A DNA stretch of 64,000 nucleotides from Cephalotrichum gorgonifer (GCA_900312665.1 ONZQ02000021.1:233474-297473); one strand, 5' to 3'; shown: positions 11,114 through 21,935, counted from the stretch's first letter. The notes: a model not told the origin generated them from the sequence alone. Made by a program: numbers and translations.

Positions 11114-11798
11114 TCATTCCTCTTTCCTGTCATAAACGAGCCGAGAAACCACTCGCGAATCGCCTTTGCTAGTTACATTGGTCCTCGTAAAGCGTCTCTC
11201 CCCATTAACGTCTTCAAACCCCCAAATGCCCTCCGTGACCCAGTCGCCGGCCTTGCTGTGCGCGAACTCCTGGACCACGACGTTCGCCCCGCCACCCTCC
11301 AGGCGTCGCCGCACCTCTTCATCTGGAATCTCATCGATGGGCAGGTACTTTGAACGGGCAGAGAGAGCACCGAAGATGGGAACCGTGGAATCCCGAGATT
11401 GGAAATCGAGGATATACGATTCCTCGCTGGAGAACCCGCCGGGCGTCACGACCTGTTTTACACGGATGGATACGACCTTTTCCCCGTCGGGATTGTCTTC
11501 TGGAGCAGACTGTGTTTGGGTCATGTGCAGAGATACCCCGGCGAAGGACAAGATCTTTCTTAGTGCCCATGGGACTCCTTGCTGTTGAAAACGGGAATGA
11601 TTAGTGTGTGTCTCGTTAAATTTACCTTGGGAAGGCGGACCAGAGCAAAAGTGGAATCGAAATCATCCGATAGGTCCCTATTCTAAGTTCCGATGCTTTG
11701 TTTTAGCGGACGATTGAGCCAAAGGGGGGAGCGTAGGAGCATACCAGAATCCAAATCCCCGTCACGTCGAGGATGTTCACGGATGGTGGAGCCGCCAT
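11114..11798 (-). CDS. Small lipocalin-like protein in the cluster (three exons)
   Basis: The reading frame visible at 11551-11114 is only the last exon. Two small upstream exons complete it: 11798-11745 (18 codons), 11682-11626 (19 codons) and 11581-11114. The introns are 62 and 44 bp with GTATGC..TAG and GTAAAT..CAG borders and good branch sites (GCTAAAAC, CACTAATC). The result is 192 residues. The protein resembles a widespread family of small fungal proteins that start DVTGIWILN.. followed by SDD.., then GVPWALRKI, an acidic middle and a C-terminal GIWGFEDVNGERRFTR. These are often listed as lipocalin-like or LCCL-type, and I know no firm biochemical role. It lies tail-to-tail with the enoyl reductase and divergent from the P450, inside the cluster. 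Confidence 0.75.
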
Positions 11799-12267
11799 TG
11801 GAGTCTCGGTAGCCGATTAGAACTTTGTACGTGTAAGCCAAAAGAAAAGTCTTTCGGATATGGGAAAAAATGTAATTCTGTTAGACTTCGATTCTGCCGC
11901 CTGTAGAATTGTGCTTTCCTCCCCCCCTTTCTATTTCCTAGACCTAGGTTCCTCGTACCATATGCATGCTACAACGGCCGGGGCGGAGACCTTCTCCTCG
12001 CATCGGCGCTCGGAGCTCCTGCGAACTCCGGATCGGCCGGACCGGAACCCAAGGTGCTTAACAATTACATCTACCGGAGCAATTGCTATTGGGCAATGGA
12101 ATCACTGTGCATGTGCATGTATTTTCTCGGGCCTATTCTCCTCCTGAGAAAAGATCTATTGAATTACAGAATTCCTCTGATCAGTATAATCTCGCCCTGT
12201 CCTTTTTAGCTAGCCAGCAGCACCAACACCAATACACGCCACATGCTTTATCACGCCTGTGTTCAAT
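11799..12267. promoter_or_regulatory. Divergent promoter between the lipocalin-like gene and the P450
   Basis: This 469-bp spacer contains a dense group of CGG/CCG triplets around 12003-12050 (CTCGGAGCTCC, AACTCCGGATCGGCCGG). It resembles the other two divergent cluster promoters and could be bound by the same Zn2Cys6 factor. No gene is seen. Confidence 0.4.
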
Positions 12268-14086
12268 ATGACGATCCCTATTGTTTCCGGCTTGGTGGAG
12301 CAGTACGAAACGGTGAAGGAGCAGTTCGTTGTGATGCAGCAAGCCCTGGCCCCGCTGAACCTTACGAAATGGCAGATCGCTCGACTCCTGGCAGGACAGG
12401 TCTACCGCGACACTCCCCCACTGGCGCGGTTTGCCTTCATCTTCTTCGTCGGGGTCTTCCTATTGATAGCCCTCGACTCGGTCATCCTGCAACCATACAT
12501 ATTCTCCCTCCGAAGGCGTGGTGTCCCGAAGCTGACACCATCGAACGGGAAGCATGCCTTTGACTACAAGCCGATGCTTTTGGAGGCGGCTGAAAAGTAC
12601 CCCCACTCTCCCTGGTTCTTCGGCTACTCCGGGTTCGAGCTCGTGGTGTTTCCTTCCGCGTACGTTGACGAGATACGGCGGCTGCCGGCGAGGACGGCTT
12701 CCCTGGTCGACTTCTTGACCACGGTCCAGTTTGGGGGCTACCGCCTCATCGGCACGGATGACTCGAGCAATACCCTCCACAAGACTGCCAGCACCGACCT
12801 AGCGCGAAGTATCGGGCCGCTGGGTCTTGCGCGCCAGGAGACTGCGCGCCGCGCTGTAGGTGAACCATCGGAGCGTGTCTTCAGCCTCCTCGCTCACAAC
12901 TTTCCCCCCGACAACAAACCCAAAAGAGATTCCTGACAATATTCATCGTTTAGTGGGAATCGAGTCTCGGACATTGTCCCCAATGGGAAAAGGCCTCCTT
13001 GTTCTGGACAGTTTTGGACGTCGTGGTAGCCACTGGCGCGACGGGCCTCGTAGGCGAGCCCCTCAGTCGCGACAAGAGGTGGCTCAGGGCTGTTCGGCTG
13101 CTCCCGATAACAGCGGGAATCGGCGTCTTCTTCAGCTGCCAATTCCCACGGCTCCTGAGACCCATCGCTGCCACCGTCTTCTACTTCCCGGCGCTGCTGG
13201 TCTACAAGTACATGAGCTATCTGCTGAGGCCGACCATAGAGCAGGCCATGAAGGAGCACAACTCACTGTCCAACGGGAACCACAAGGCCGAGAAGAAGAT
13301 CTCCCTGGTGCACATGCTCATGGGCCGGTACAAGCAGGGGGAGTTCCGGTACGACCAGCTCGTCAAGGACGTCATCACGGCGACGTTTGAGTCGACGCCG
13401 ACGACCGCGGTGAGCCTCTACTGGATGCTCACCGAGCTCCTGCAGCGGCCGGATCTTGTCGACGAGCTGCGGGAGGAGATTTCCGGCGTCTTGAAGGATG
13501 GAAAATTGCCTGCTACTCCTCTTACCGAACTGCCGAAGCTGGACAGTTTCATGCGCGAGTCGGCACGCATCAACACCTTCCACTACTGTAAGTCCAAAAT
13601 AATTGTCCCCCCACCCCCAACCCACATTTCGCCCCGCCGGAACAATGTCCTCACGCGAATAATCTAGTGGGTCTCAGCCGGATCCTAAAGGAAGACGTGC
13701 AATTCTCGATCGGACCCAAGCTGCCCAAGGGCACAATCGTCTGCGTAGACCAACATCATATCCATACTTCCGAGACTCTGTACCCCGACCCGGAAGTGTT
13801 CGATCCCTGGCGTTTCCTCCGCATGAGGCAGAAGTCCGGCCACGAGTCGAGACATCAATATACCAACAACGGGCCCGACCTCCTCACCTGGGGCGATGGT
13901 CCCCAGGTCTGCCCCGGACGCGTTTTTGCCGGGAATACCATCAAGATCTTACTTGCCCAGCTACTGTTGAACTACGATATCCAGTATCCCCTGGGGACCG
14001 GAAAGCCTCCACGACTTTCGTTCCCTAACGGATCCGTGCAGCCGGACATGAAGGTGCATTTCCTTGTCCGTCGGAAGCAGCACTGA
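12268..14086 (+). CDS. Cytochrome P450 monooxygenase
   Basis: Three exons, 12268-12855, 12954-13587 and 13668-14086, encode 546 residues. The introns are 98 and 80 bp. The first intron uses GTAGGT and TAG borders; it restores the ARRA..SSLGHCPQW region that is lost if the frame is read through. A membrane anchor lies near residues 49-70 (FAFIFFVGVFLLIALDSVIL). The helix-K ESAR (ExxR) and the heme-thiolate signature WGDGPQVCPGR (Cys about 489) are present. The I-helix reads TATFESTPTTA. The protein belongs to the large group of ER-bound P450s in fungal metabolite clusters, including those that oxidise cytochalasans and terpenes. Here it most likely tailors the polyketide product. The ATG at 12268 is the first in frame; a GTG three codons upstream is not used. 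Confidence 0.9.
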
Positions 14087-14844
14087 AGGACGGAGAGACG
14101 CGCAATTACCGTCACAATGGCTGGGAAGGCTAATACAACGGCCTAGACGGACGAGTGGGTAGCTTACATTCACCAAAACGCCGTCTGATACGTGAATATT
14201 TGAGGCATATATCATGTGTAACGGACTAGTTTAAATCGACACCGAAATGCTACGTAAATAATGTATCACAGAAGTTGTCTCCTTGTCTTTTGCTGAACAT
14301 GTAGCACCTCCTAAACCAAAAGGGAAATGACAATAATAGCCATACAAACTCTTCATCCGTACCAACGTACCTCTTAGATGTCGTGACTTACACCGACAGG
14401 GGAGCAGGTGAGAGCGAGTATCAAGCGTTCTATCGTCCAATCCCATTCCCCCATTAGCCCGCCCTGGATTCCGTCGCACGACATAATCACAAACTAGCCC
14501 AAGGCAGCAGTTCGCAGCCCGGAGTGGTTTTGTCAGCTATAGTTACAAATCAAGTACGGACATGGGCCCGATCGGATACCAGCGCCGCCATCCAATCGGA
14601 GGCCGGCATAAGGTGTGGTGTCATTCAGGGACCGGATGTTGAGCTCCGATGCCCTTGTCGCCCGCCCCTTCATTCCTGCAGGGCGGGAGCATAAGGGACA
14701 ATAACGCATTTCGAATTAGTGTTCGTGATTTAGACAATAGCTACTGCAGTTTCTTGCGTCGTCGGTAGAGTTTCCATCATATCACAGACATCAGATTTTG
14801 TCGAGGGACCCCGATTGCTTAGATTTGACGCCTCATGCACGAGA
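14087..14844. other. Intergenic between P450 and FMO
   Basis: About 760 bp without a gene. It contains CGGAGGCCG (14597-14605) and further CCGG words upstream of the monooxygenase, consistent with its promoter, and nothing else recognisable. Confidence 0.4.
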
Positions 14845-16479
14845 ATGGCGACACTTGCTGATATCCCGACCATCGTTGACACGCCAGGTGGGATTCACCC
14901 ATTCGTCGCCCAGGCTCCGAACCCCATTCTCCCACCGGGGCCGGTGAAGCTTAGCGATGCATCGTCTCCTCCTCCCACCACCACCCGCCTAGGAAACATC
15001 AGGTCCGTGGCCGTGATCGGCGCCGGCATTAGCGGCGTTGCAACCGCCGCGCATCTTCTCCTGGCAGGGCTAGACGTGACCGTGTTCGAGCGGAGCGGCA
15101 ACATTGGCGGAGTGTGGGTGTTCGACGCCCGCACCCCCCTGACACCCCCCTTCCCTCATGTGGCTCCGCCCGCGGCGGACTCCCAGTACGTTTCCACGCC
15201 CGACGGCCTGACGGCGGAACAAGCCTCCGTCTACCATGCGTCGCCGGGGCCGGCCTACGAAGGGCTGACAAACAATATCGGCACGGCGGTGATGCGCAGT
15301 ACCCTTCTGGACTGGCCCGAAGGGACAGGCAAGGTCATCACAGCCGACCAGGTCAAGGATTACATCCAGGAGCTCGCTCAGAAGTACGGCGTGGTGGATC
15401 GTGTGCGGCTCTGGACTCGCGTGGAAGGTATCTCCAAGCCGCCGGGTGAGGCTCAGTGGACCGTCCGTACCAGAAAGTTCATTCGCGATGGGGAAGATGC
15501 GTTCCACCTCGAATCCCAGACCTCGTCCTTCGATGCAGTCGTCGTCGCAAGCGGTCACTACGACGTTCCACGTGTCCCAGACATCCCCGGCCTCTCGGAG
15601 TGGAAGGAGAGGTATCCGGGTCGAGTCGCACACTCTAAGGCCTATCGATCTCCGGAGGCCTTCAGAGACTCCACGGTTCTCATCATCGGCGCCGGGGTAT
15701 CATCTTACGACATTGCGAATCAGATTCACGAAGTCGGTGGAAAATCCTACCAGGTCAGTCGCGATCCTACCAGAGTCAACACCGCTCGCCAGGAAGGCCT
15801 GGCCGAGAGTTGCGAGCGGGTGCCGGCCGTGACGAAGCTTGTCCTCGATCCGGCCTCGAATCCGGACGAGCAGACCTTGCTAGAAGATACCGCGCCTATT
15901 CCGGGAAAAGTCGTCCTGGAAGACGGACGAGAGTTGATAGGGATCCACCACGTAGTCGTCGCCACCGGCTACATAACCACATATCCGTTCCTCGGCGACC
16001 TCGAAAACCCGACGGTGGCCGCAGAAGCAGCCGATGACAAGGTCGTCATCACCTCCGACGGATACACCATGCACAACCTGCACAAGGACCTTTTCTACAT
16101 CCCGGATCCGACGCTCGCCTTTGTCGGCGTACTATACAACACTTCTACCTTCTCCCTCTTCGATTTCCAGGCCCGCGTGCTCGCCAGGATATTCAAGGGC
16201 GAGGCGACACTACCCTCTCGGGATGAAATGCATCGGCTGCACCGGGCACGGAAGGCGAAGCATAAGCCCGGGGAGAAGTTCCACAGCCTCTCGCTGCAGG
16301 ATGTCGCGTATGCCGAGGAGATACTCGAGTCTGTGAACAGAGACCTGGAGAAGGCGGGGTTGCCGACAATGACTGCTTTTGATGAAAAGTGGCATGCAGG
16401 GTTTGCTGATCTCAAGGCCTTCGTAGCGTCTGTTCGGCCTGACCTCGACCTGGACGGAGAGCGGGCTGATGGAGGCTGA
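14845..16479 (+). CDS. Class B flavin-dependent monooxygenase (FMO type)
   Basis: Single exon, 544 residues, starting at the ATG 14845; the frame upstream reaches only a TTG. The FAD-binding Rossmann motif is VIGAGISGVATAAH (about residues 57-70). A second dinucleotide motif for NADPH is IIGAGVSSYDIA. The fingerprint YPGRVAHSKAY fits the FMO signature FxGxxxHxxx(Y/F), and the C-terminal ATGY motif is present as VVVATGYITTYPF. Cytochalasin clusters usually carry a Baeyer-Villiger enzyme whose fingerprint ends HxxxW(P/D). This gene has tyrosine there, so it is more likely to hydroxylate or epoxidise, or to oxidise nitrogen. It is the last intact gene of the cluster before the retroelement relic. 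Confidence 0.87.
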   Translation: MATLADIPTIVDTPGGIHPFVAQAPNPILPPGPVKLSDASSPPPTTTRLGNIRSVAVIGAGISGVATAAHLLLAGLDVTVFERSGNIGGVWVFDARTPLTPPFPHVAPPAADSQYVSTPDGLTAEQASVYHASPGPAYEGLTNNIGTAVMRSTLLDWPEGTGKVITADQVKDYIQELAQKYGVVDRVRLWTRVEGISKPPGEAQWTVRTRKFIRDGEDAFHLESQTSSFDAVVVASGHYDVPRVPDIPGLSEWKERYPGRVAHSKAYRSPEAFRDSTVLIIGAGVSSYDIANQIHEVGGKSYQVSRDPTRVNTARQEGLAESCERVPAVTKLVLDPASNPDEQTLLEDTAPIPGKVVLEDGRELIGIHHVVVATGYITTYPFLGDLENPTVAAEAADDKVVITSDGYTMHNLHKDLFYIPDPTLAFVGVLYNTSTFSLFDFQARVLARIFKGEATLPSRDEMHRLHRARKAKHKPGEKFHSLSLQDVAYAEEILESVNRDLEKAGLPTMTAFDEKWHAGFADLKAFVASVRPDLDLDGERADGG

Positions 16480-16599
16480 TAGCCGGGCTGTATTGTCAGA
16501 TAATTCTAGGAAGTTTAGTCAAATCTAAATAGTATTAGTACCCGAGACTATACGACTCGACGCAAGTTCGGTGACGGCAAACTAGTCTACCAAATCGTC

Positions 16600-17190
16600 C
16601 TAGTTGAAAGATGAAACGCCTTTAAGTACTGCTACTGAATCGCGTTTATACGTTCGGCCTGGCAGCCTGTTTCGGAGTGGAAGGTATTAGAGGAACGTCG
16701 TAGTTTGACGCCAAGGTATGACTAGACTTGCTGCCACAGCTAGGTGACGAATTGGGATCCCGTGTCTGATATAATGCTATCGGGTGTCCTGTAGAGGTAG
16801 TAAATCCTACTAATGAACTCCGTAGCTAATTGGACTTCCTCTTAAGGCTTAAAGAGGAACAAAATTCTATATTGGCAGTTTGACGTGCTTTCATATTGTC
16901 TGGCAGATGTGTGTTATAGTCGACTGGGGTGTCTATGTTCAGAATGGAACAGGCAGAGACTAAAGGAACCCCGGGAAGTTGAGTTGGGTACCCTTCGTCC
17001 GGACATATAGCGGACAGTCTTTAACGTATTCTTCGATCTCTCTCGTTGTCCTTGGCTGCCATTAGGTGCGATCGATGAGTTCAACCTTGGTGACTCGTCC
17101 CGGGTGGCCTACCGAGGCCGTATTATGCACCCGGTATATGATCTGAGTTAAACCTTAGTTATTTTTATTGGTTTCACCAGTAGATTATCC
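16600..17190 (-). mobile_element. Decayed Gypsy-type LTR retrotransposon fragment (integrase region)
   Basis: Minus-strand translation gives, in broken frames and with many stops, the order of a Ty3/Gypsy integrase. It shows a zinc-binding/GHPGR region (TASVGHPGRVTKVELI near 17090-17130), then EEYVKDCPLYVRTKG. The catalytic-core signature follows as RTPDSIISDTGSQFVT (about 16745-16795), and then SETGCQAERINAI near 16630-16670. Stops such as TGG to TAG/TGA fit repeat-induced point mutation plus age. No LTRs were found and the ends are approximate. It lies just outside the monooxygenase and marks the edge of the metabolite cluster. Confidence 0.75.
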
Positions 17191-18408
17191 CGTTTATTAA
17201 GACATCGTAGTTAGTCATCTGGATCTTCCGTGTTAGTATTACCCCAGGTTGAAGCGGGATCCGCCTCTGATTTTTTGGTCAGTCCTGAGTCTAAACATAT
17301 TACAAGCTCTATACTGTGCAAGGTGTGTCGATTTATTTGCTCACACTGCACATGGCTTCCTTCCATGGGCCATAAATATCCTCTGCCATGCCTCAAGCTC
17401 AATTCATTCCACCATTCACTCCTATCTCTCACATGAGCCCTTCAATATCGGCCTCTCGCGTCCCGAAGCTGGCTGGCAGATGAAAGAATTATTACTTGCT
17501 ATTTTTATCACACTCTCACCTTTTCTCTCCCGTCTCCGGCTAACATGGAAGTAGCTTAGACCACGAATGACACTGGAGCGGCTCGTCTACTATATACTAT
17601 TGCATTTCAAACGACGGGCGAATGATTGGATGATCATTCGGCCGGCGGGAACCAGTCACTAAGAGAGCCGGGCTTCTTCATATCTGGTTCCGCCCCGGCT
17701 ATTCCGAGAGCCCCCGGTATTCCCGGTTCAGGAATTAACCTATCCCGTGCCTCTCACCCCACCGCGTTCGATTGTCAGACTTTCCTTCTCAGAGGGGTGC
17801 CTACTAGCCGAGGGGAGATACTATACTGTCTCCCGCTTCCAAATTTACGGAGAGAAGAGAGGCCCGTGTCTTTACTCGACGGCCAACTTATGCCAAGTAG
17901 CTTGGTAGCACCGTGACATCCGTATTACTGGGACTTATGTATCACTACTAGCCAATCCTTCCTGCCACCCACCCTATGTGGGAAAAGACAGGTTCGAGCT
18001 TGCACACAGGTTATCCGTCAAGGAGTAGCTCAGGGACAAGCTCGAGAACGAAAGTTGACGCGTGTCATTTCATGTATATTACCTCGCAGTCCTTACACCG
18101 GCACCATGGATCCAGTACTGGCACTAACGGGAGGTTGTATGCGAACGCCATCCCGTCTACACCCCCTCTGTTGGCCGCTATCTTGATTAGGACACGGCTC
18201 CCGGTATTAAACTTAAACGATGGCTGACACGGCTGGGGGGTGCTTAGCTCTGCGGGGGATGTGCCCGCCCTCCCCTCGTTGTATAGCTGATTCCAGATAC
18301 TATATATAGCTCAGGGACCCCCGTGATAAATTCCATCTTAGCACCCCTCGCCATACCATCAACCCGGAATCTATCACCATTGTATAGAAGTTGTCGTCTT
18401 TACGAGCC
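17191..18408. other. Intergenic, no gene seen
   Basis: About 1.2 kb between the retroelement relic and the secreted cytochrome gene. Open frames are short and featureless. A TATATATAG box at 18300-18308 lies about 100 bp before the next start codon and is probably its core promoter. Confidence 0.45.
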
Positions 18409-19076
18409 ATGTCACCATCACGCCGTTTCGTGGGCCTTGCGGCCCTCGCCGTACCTACTCTGGGTCAATTCCAGACGGTTGATCCCGGGACAGGCGCTCT
18501 CCTTTCATTCGCCATCCCAGATGTCGACGCGGCGCCGTTCGATATCATTGTTTCCATCTCCGCTCCCGCCGGCGCTGGGTGGGTCGGGGTAGCGTGGGGT
18601 GGCGCCATGCGAAATGCGCCCCTGAGCGTCGCGTGGCCGTACGGGGACAGTGTCGTTGCCGGCCCGCGGTGGACAGAGTAAGAGTAGCTTCTTTAACCAT
18701 GAAAATATAGGCAATGGAATCGCTAACGTCCTCCTCACCCAGGTCATACTCCCTACCGAAGCCGTACGACGGCGCATCCATCTTCGTCTTCCCGACGTCC
18801 GAGGCGAGCTCGGATGGCTGGACGGCCACGTACCTCTGCGAGGGCTGTAGCCAGTGGGAAGGCGGGAACCTGAATCCCAACGGGGAGGTGAAGCTTGCGT
18901 CGGTCCTAGGCTCGTCACCAGTGGCTGAGCCGGGGAATCTGGAGACGGGGTTCTCGGTTCATAATATGCCGGGGCTCTTCACGTTTGACCTGAGCAAGGC
19001 GAAGCTTGGTGCTGCGGACTGGGAGGCTTTGATTAGCTCCTTGTCAGGGGATATCGGAGTGGGGGAGCCAGTAGAT

Positions 19077-19130
<54 letters not shown>

Positions 19131-19493
19131 GATCCGCCAGCGGCAGAGCCTACTCGGGAGCACACAGATCCACCTGCGGCGGAGCCCACCGAAGAGCACA
19201 CAGACCCACCGGCGACAGAACCCACCGAAAAGTCTACGGAGCCGCCGGCACCAGAGCCCACCAAAGCTCCAGAACCACCCGTCGAAGAGGTCGAAGAGCC
19301 AGAAGAAAGCCCTGATAGTTCTGAAACCGAGCGACCAATTCCGACTAAGATACCAGAGCAAATTGATCCGGATGGGCCCATCACCATAACCATCCCCTAC
19401 CCTAGCGAAGACGATCCCACCGTGATCACACTACCTGGTCGACACCAGACGCAAGTCCCCAACCCCATATTCGAGATCATTGACACGCCATAG
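18409..19493 (+). CDS. Secreted CDH-type cytochrome (heme b DOMON) domain protein
   Basis: Two exons, 18409-18677 and 18743-19493, with a 65-bp GTAAGA..CAG intron, give 339 residues. A signal peptide (to about residue 20) precedes a cytochrome domain like that of cellobiose dehydrogenase: FDIIVSISAPAGAGWVGVAW, then GGAMRNAPLSVAWPYGDSVV. The likely heme ligands are the Met in GGAM and the His in HNMPGLFTFD. The CEGCSQWEGG pair of cysteines is also conserved. There is no GMC dehydrogenase domain and no cellulose-binding module. The domain is followed by a Glu-Pro repeat and a Pro/Thr/Glu-rich tail of about 120 residues. Stand-alone cytochromes of this type are thought to move electrons outside the cell. 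The LPMO-like gene 1.8 kb away is a possible partner. Confidence 0.85.
19077..19130 (+). repeat. CCTGAG hexanucleotide repeat, nine copies
   Basis: A perfect run of nine CCTGAG units inside the cytochrome gene codes for a Pro-Glu repeat that starts its extended tail. Such repeats change copy number easily, so linker length may vary between strains. Confidence 0.95.
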
Positions 19494-21303
19494 AGTGAGG
19501 TGGGAGAGGAGCTGCGGACTCAGATGCGCAGGGTCCGAGGACCAGGTGGCGGGGCTGGGGGTTAAGTGAGCCCTGATGAGGGGATGGGATGCAGTATTGT
19601 GGCTGCCATTTATTTGTATATACTCTTCTAAAGTTTGGTCTTCGTCTGCAATGTGATTGGCTTTACACGAAGTCAAACCCAGTCTTTCTTCCTTTAGCAT
19701 CAGACGGTGGGAGGAGGGGGAAAGTTAAGTCGGATCCGGGAGCGTGATACGCCCACTGGGTATTAGTAGCGCCGCCGAGTATTGCATATTTAAATTGATT
19801 CTTGTTTTCATTCTTTGTGCCTCTCTGTGGTTGGAAGCTGCTTGCTACAAGTCATGTAGCTTCGGAGTCGATAATCGTTGGCCAAGAAAGAGGAGCAGAG
19901 TCGTGTTCTAAGATTGAAGCCAGGGTGAGACTGGGACTGTCTTCGTCGGGAGTTGAGATCGCTTTCGTCAGGAGTAGGTAGACGTGGAGAGGGTTCGAGC
20001 GGAGAGCAGGGGCGATTGAAAGATCCCTAGTATTTTAGTTTGGATTTATCGCATGCAGGCCTCGGCCTCTGCGTGAGGATATATTTAGGACAAAAAACGC
20101 CACTCGTGGGTTACAATGTTACCTCTACTACATGAATTCAAGACTTCGCCGGGGTAGGAGCGGAGCCGACATCTGCGAGCACAGAGCCACCGATCGGATA
20201 CTCCCCCACCAGAAGAGTCATTCTTAGTATTTAATTATAGAATTCACGCCCTGTCCCACGGGGTCGTAAAGGGTTTATCTGGCCCTCTCAAGCGCAACGT
20301 CATTTGGGAAAGCCTACGCGGGGATTCGCACCAATTCATCCACGCATCAACCCAAATGATCGTCGGACCTGCGACAAGCCCCCCCGGCTCAACGAACCCG
20401 GCCCCCTCCTTCCCCCCCGCCCTCCGCTCCTGTTCTTCGGACGACACCTGCCGGACGGGTTCATGGGAAGCCCCGTGCCCCGTCATAGCCGGAAATTCTT
20501 TTTTCAGGGTCCCCACCATCAGCCATAAAAAAGGCAGGGCGACCCGCTGAAACACGGGGGCGTGTCAGGTCTTGGCGGCCACTTACACGCTCATGCTCCC
20601 CCCCCTTGCTTCACCCCCAGCTCCTCACTGAAGGGAAAAACGGCACACTCGGGTGCACTGATTACAGGTAGAGGAGTAGGGGAGTTGAAACCCCGGGGTT
20701 GTTCGAAGGCCCGTTTAGCGAGCGGGAGTACGGCAACGAGGGGGTTCCTTCTCTGGCCAATTGGTGCCGGAAGTAACGGATCGTTCTCCCTGCGAGGCCG
20801 CCGCGCCCTACGGCCCGTTCACGTTCTTTATGTCCCGTGGGAGGCGAGCGGCTGTGGGATGCCGACAGGCCGTATGGTATTTACTCAGGCGAGACCTGGG
20901 GGATACCCACCACCTGCCCCGTGACACTTCAACTTCCAGGACAGCCGAGTATTATTTGTCAAAGCAAAAAAAAATCCCCGATCTCTGCGTTTCGCCTTGG
21001 TATTGTTCCAGGTTGGCTGTAAGGGGATGGAGGCCACCTGGGTGAGCAAGATGGGAGGGAATAAGAGGGCATGTCTCCCTCCTTCGTGCCAAGAATAACC
21101 CGTATAACATCAGGTCTCCCTTTCTGTCATTTCCGGGCTCATATATCCTTCCATATTCGTTTCTTGTTAGTGCTGGTCGCCACATATCCTTCATAGTATA
21201 AACCCATTTTACAGCTTCGCTCGTTTTGCCGTCACTCGTTGGAAGTCAGTATCTACGAAGAAATTAAGAAAAAAAATTCCATACCGCACAAAACCCGCCC
21301 ATC
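19494..21303. other. Intergenic, no gene seen
   Basis: About 1.8 kb with no convincing gene. It contains C-runs and short featureless frames. A TATA-like AGTATAAACC (21196-21205) about 100 bp before the next start codon is the likely core promoter. Confidence 0.45.
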
Positions 21304-21935
21304 ATGAAGTCGACCATCCTCGCCGCCGCCTCCCTGGCAGCCCTTGTTTCCGCTCATGGGGCCATCACCCAGCCACCCCCGCGACTCCCGGGCGCCGCCA
21401 TGGCTGCGGCGTGTGGACAGGCGGCCGTGGATGCGGTGGAGGCCGATGGCACCATTCCGCTTGAGAACATTACCCCCGAGACGAACGATTGTGAGTACCC
21501 AGAACGCCCCCCCCCTTCTCCCGGCCCCCAATCCTCCCGAAGGACCCCCCGGATGCACTAACACCCTCAGGCAACCTCTTCCTCTGCCGCGGCGCCACCT
21601 TCGATGACAACCAAGACCTCGTGCAGACCTTCTCGGCGGGCGACGTCATCGACATGGAGGCTGTCCTCCCCATCCCGCACGAGGGGCCGGCCAATGTCTC
21701 CATCGTCGACACGGCAACGAACACCGTCATCGGGGACCCGCTCATCGAGTTCGAGAGCTACGCGGACGAGAACCTCCCGGAGCTGCCGGCGAACAACACG
21801 GCGTTCAGCGTGACATTCCCGCGGCTACCGGCGGGCGCCTGCACGGTGGCGGGGGAGTGTGTGCTGCAGTGGTTCTGGTTCGGGACGGGGGCGCAGCAGA
21901 CTTACGAGAGCTGTGTTGATTTTGTGGTTGGGTGA
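21304..21935 (+). CDS. Secreted LPMO-like (chitin-binding type-4-like) protein
   Basis: Two exons, 21304-21490 and 21571-21935, with an 80-bp GTGAGT..CAG intron, encode 183 residues. The signal peptide is predicted to end at residue 17, leaving His18 as the mature N-terminus (HGAITQPPPRLPG). This is the arrangement that forms half of the copper histidine brace in lytic polysaccharide monooxygenases. Six cysteines and the words CNLFLCRG, IPHEGPANVSIVDTATNT and WFWFGTGAQQTYESC identify a fungal family usually labelled chitin-binding type-4 domain. Activity has not, to my knowledge, been settled for this group. Copper-dependent oxidative cleavage is inferred only from the N-terminal His. The stop codon overlaps a GTGAGT; I do not see a following exon. 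Confidence 0.8.

Noticed and set aside
20244..20924. Pair of medium-length open frames on both strands near 20.3-20.9 kb
   Set aside because: Translations are Pro/Gly/Arg-rich without domains, splice structure or codon pattern of the neighbouring genes.
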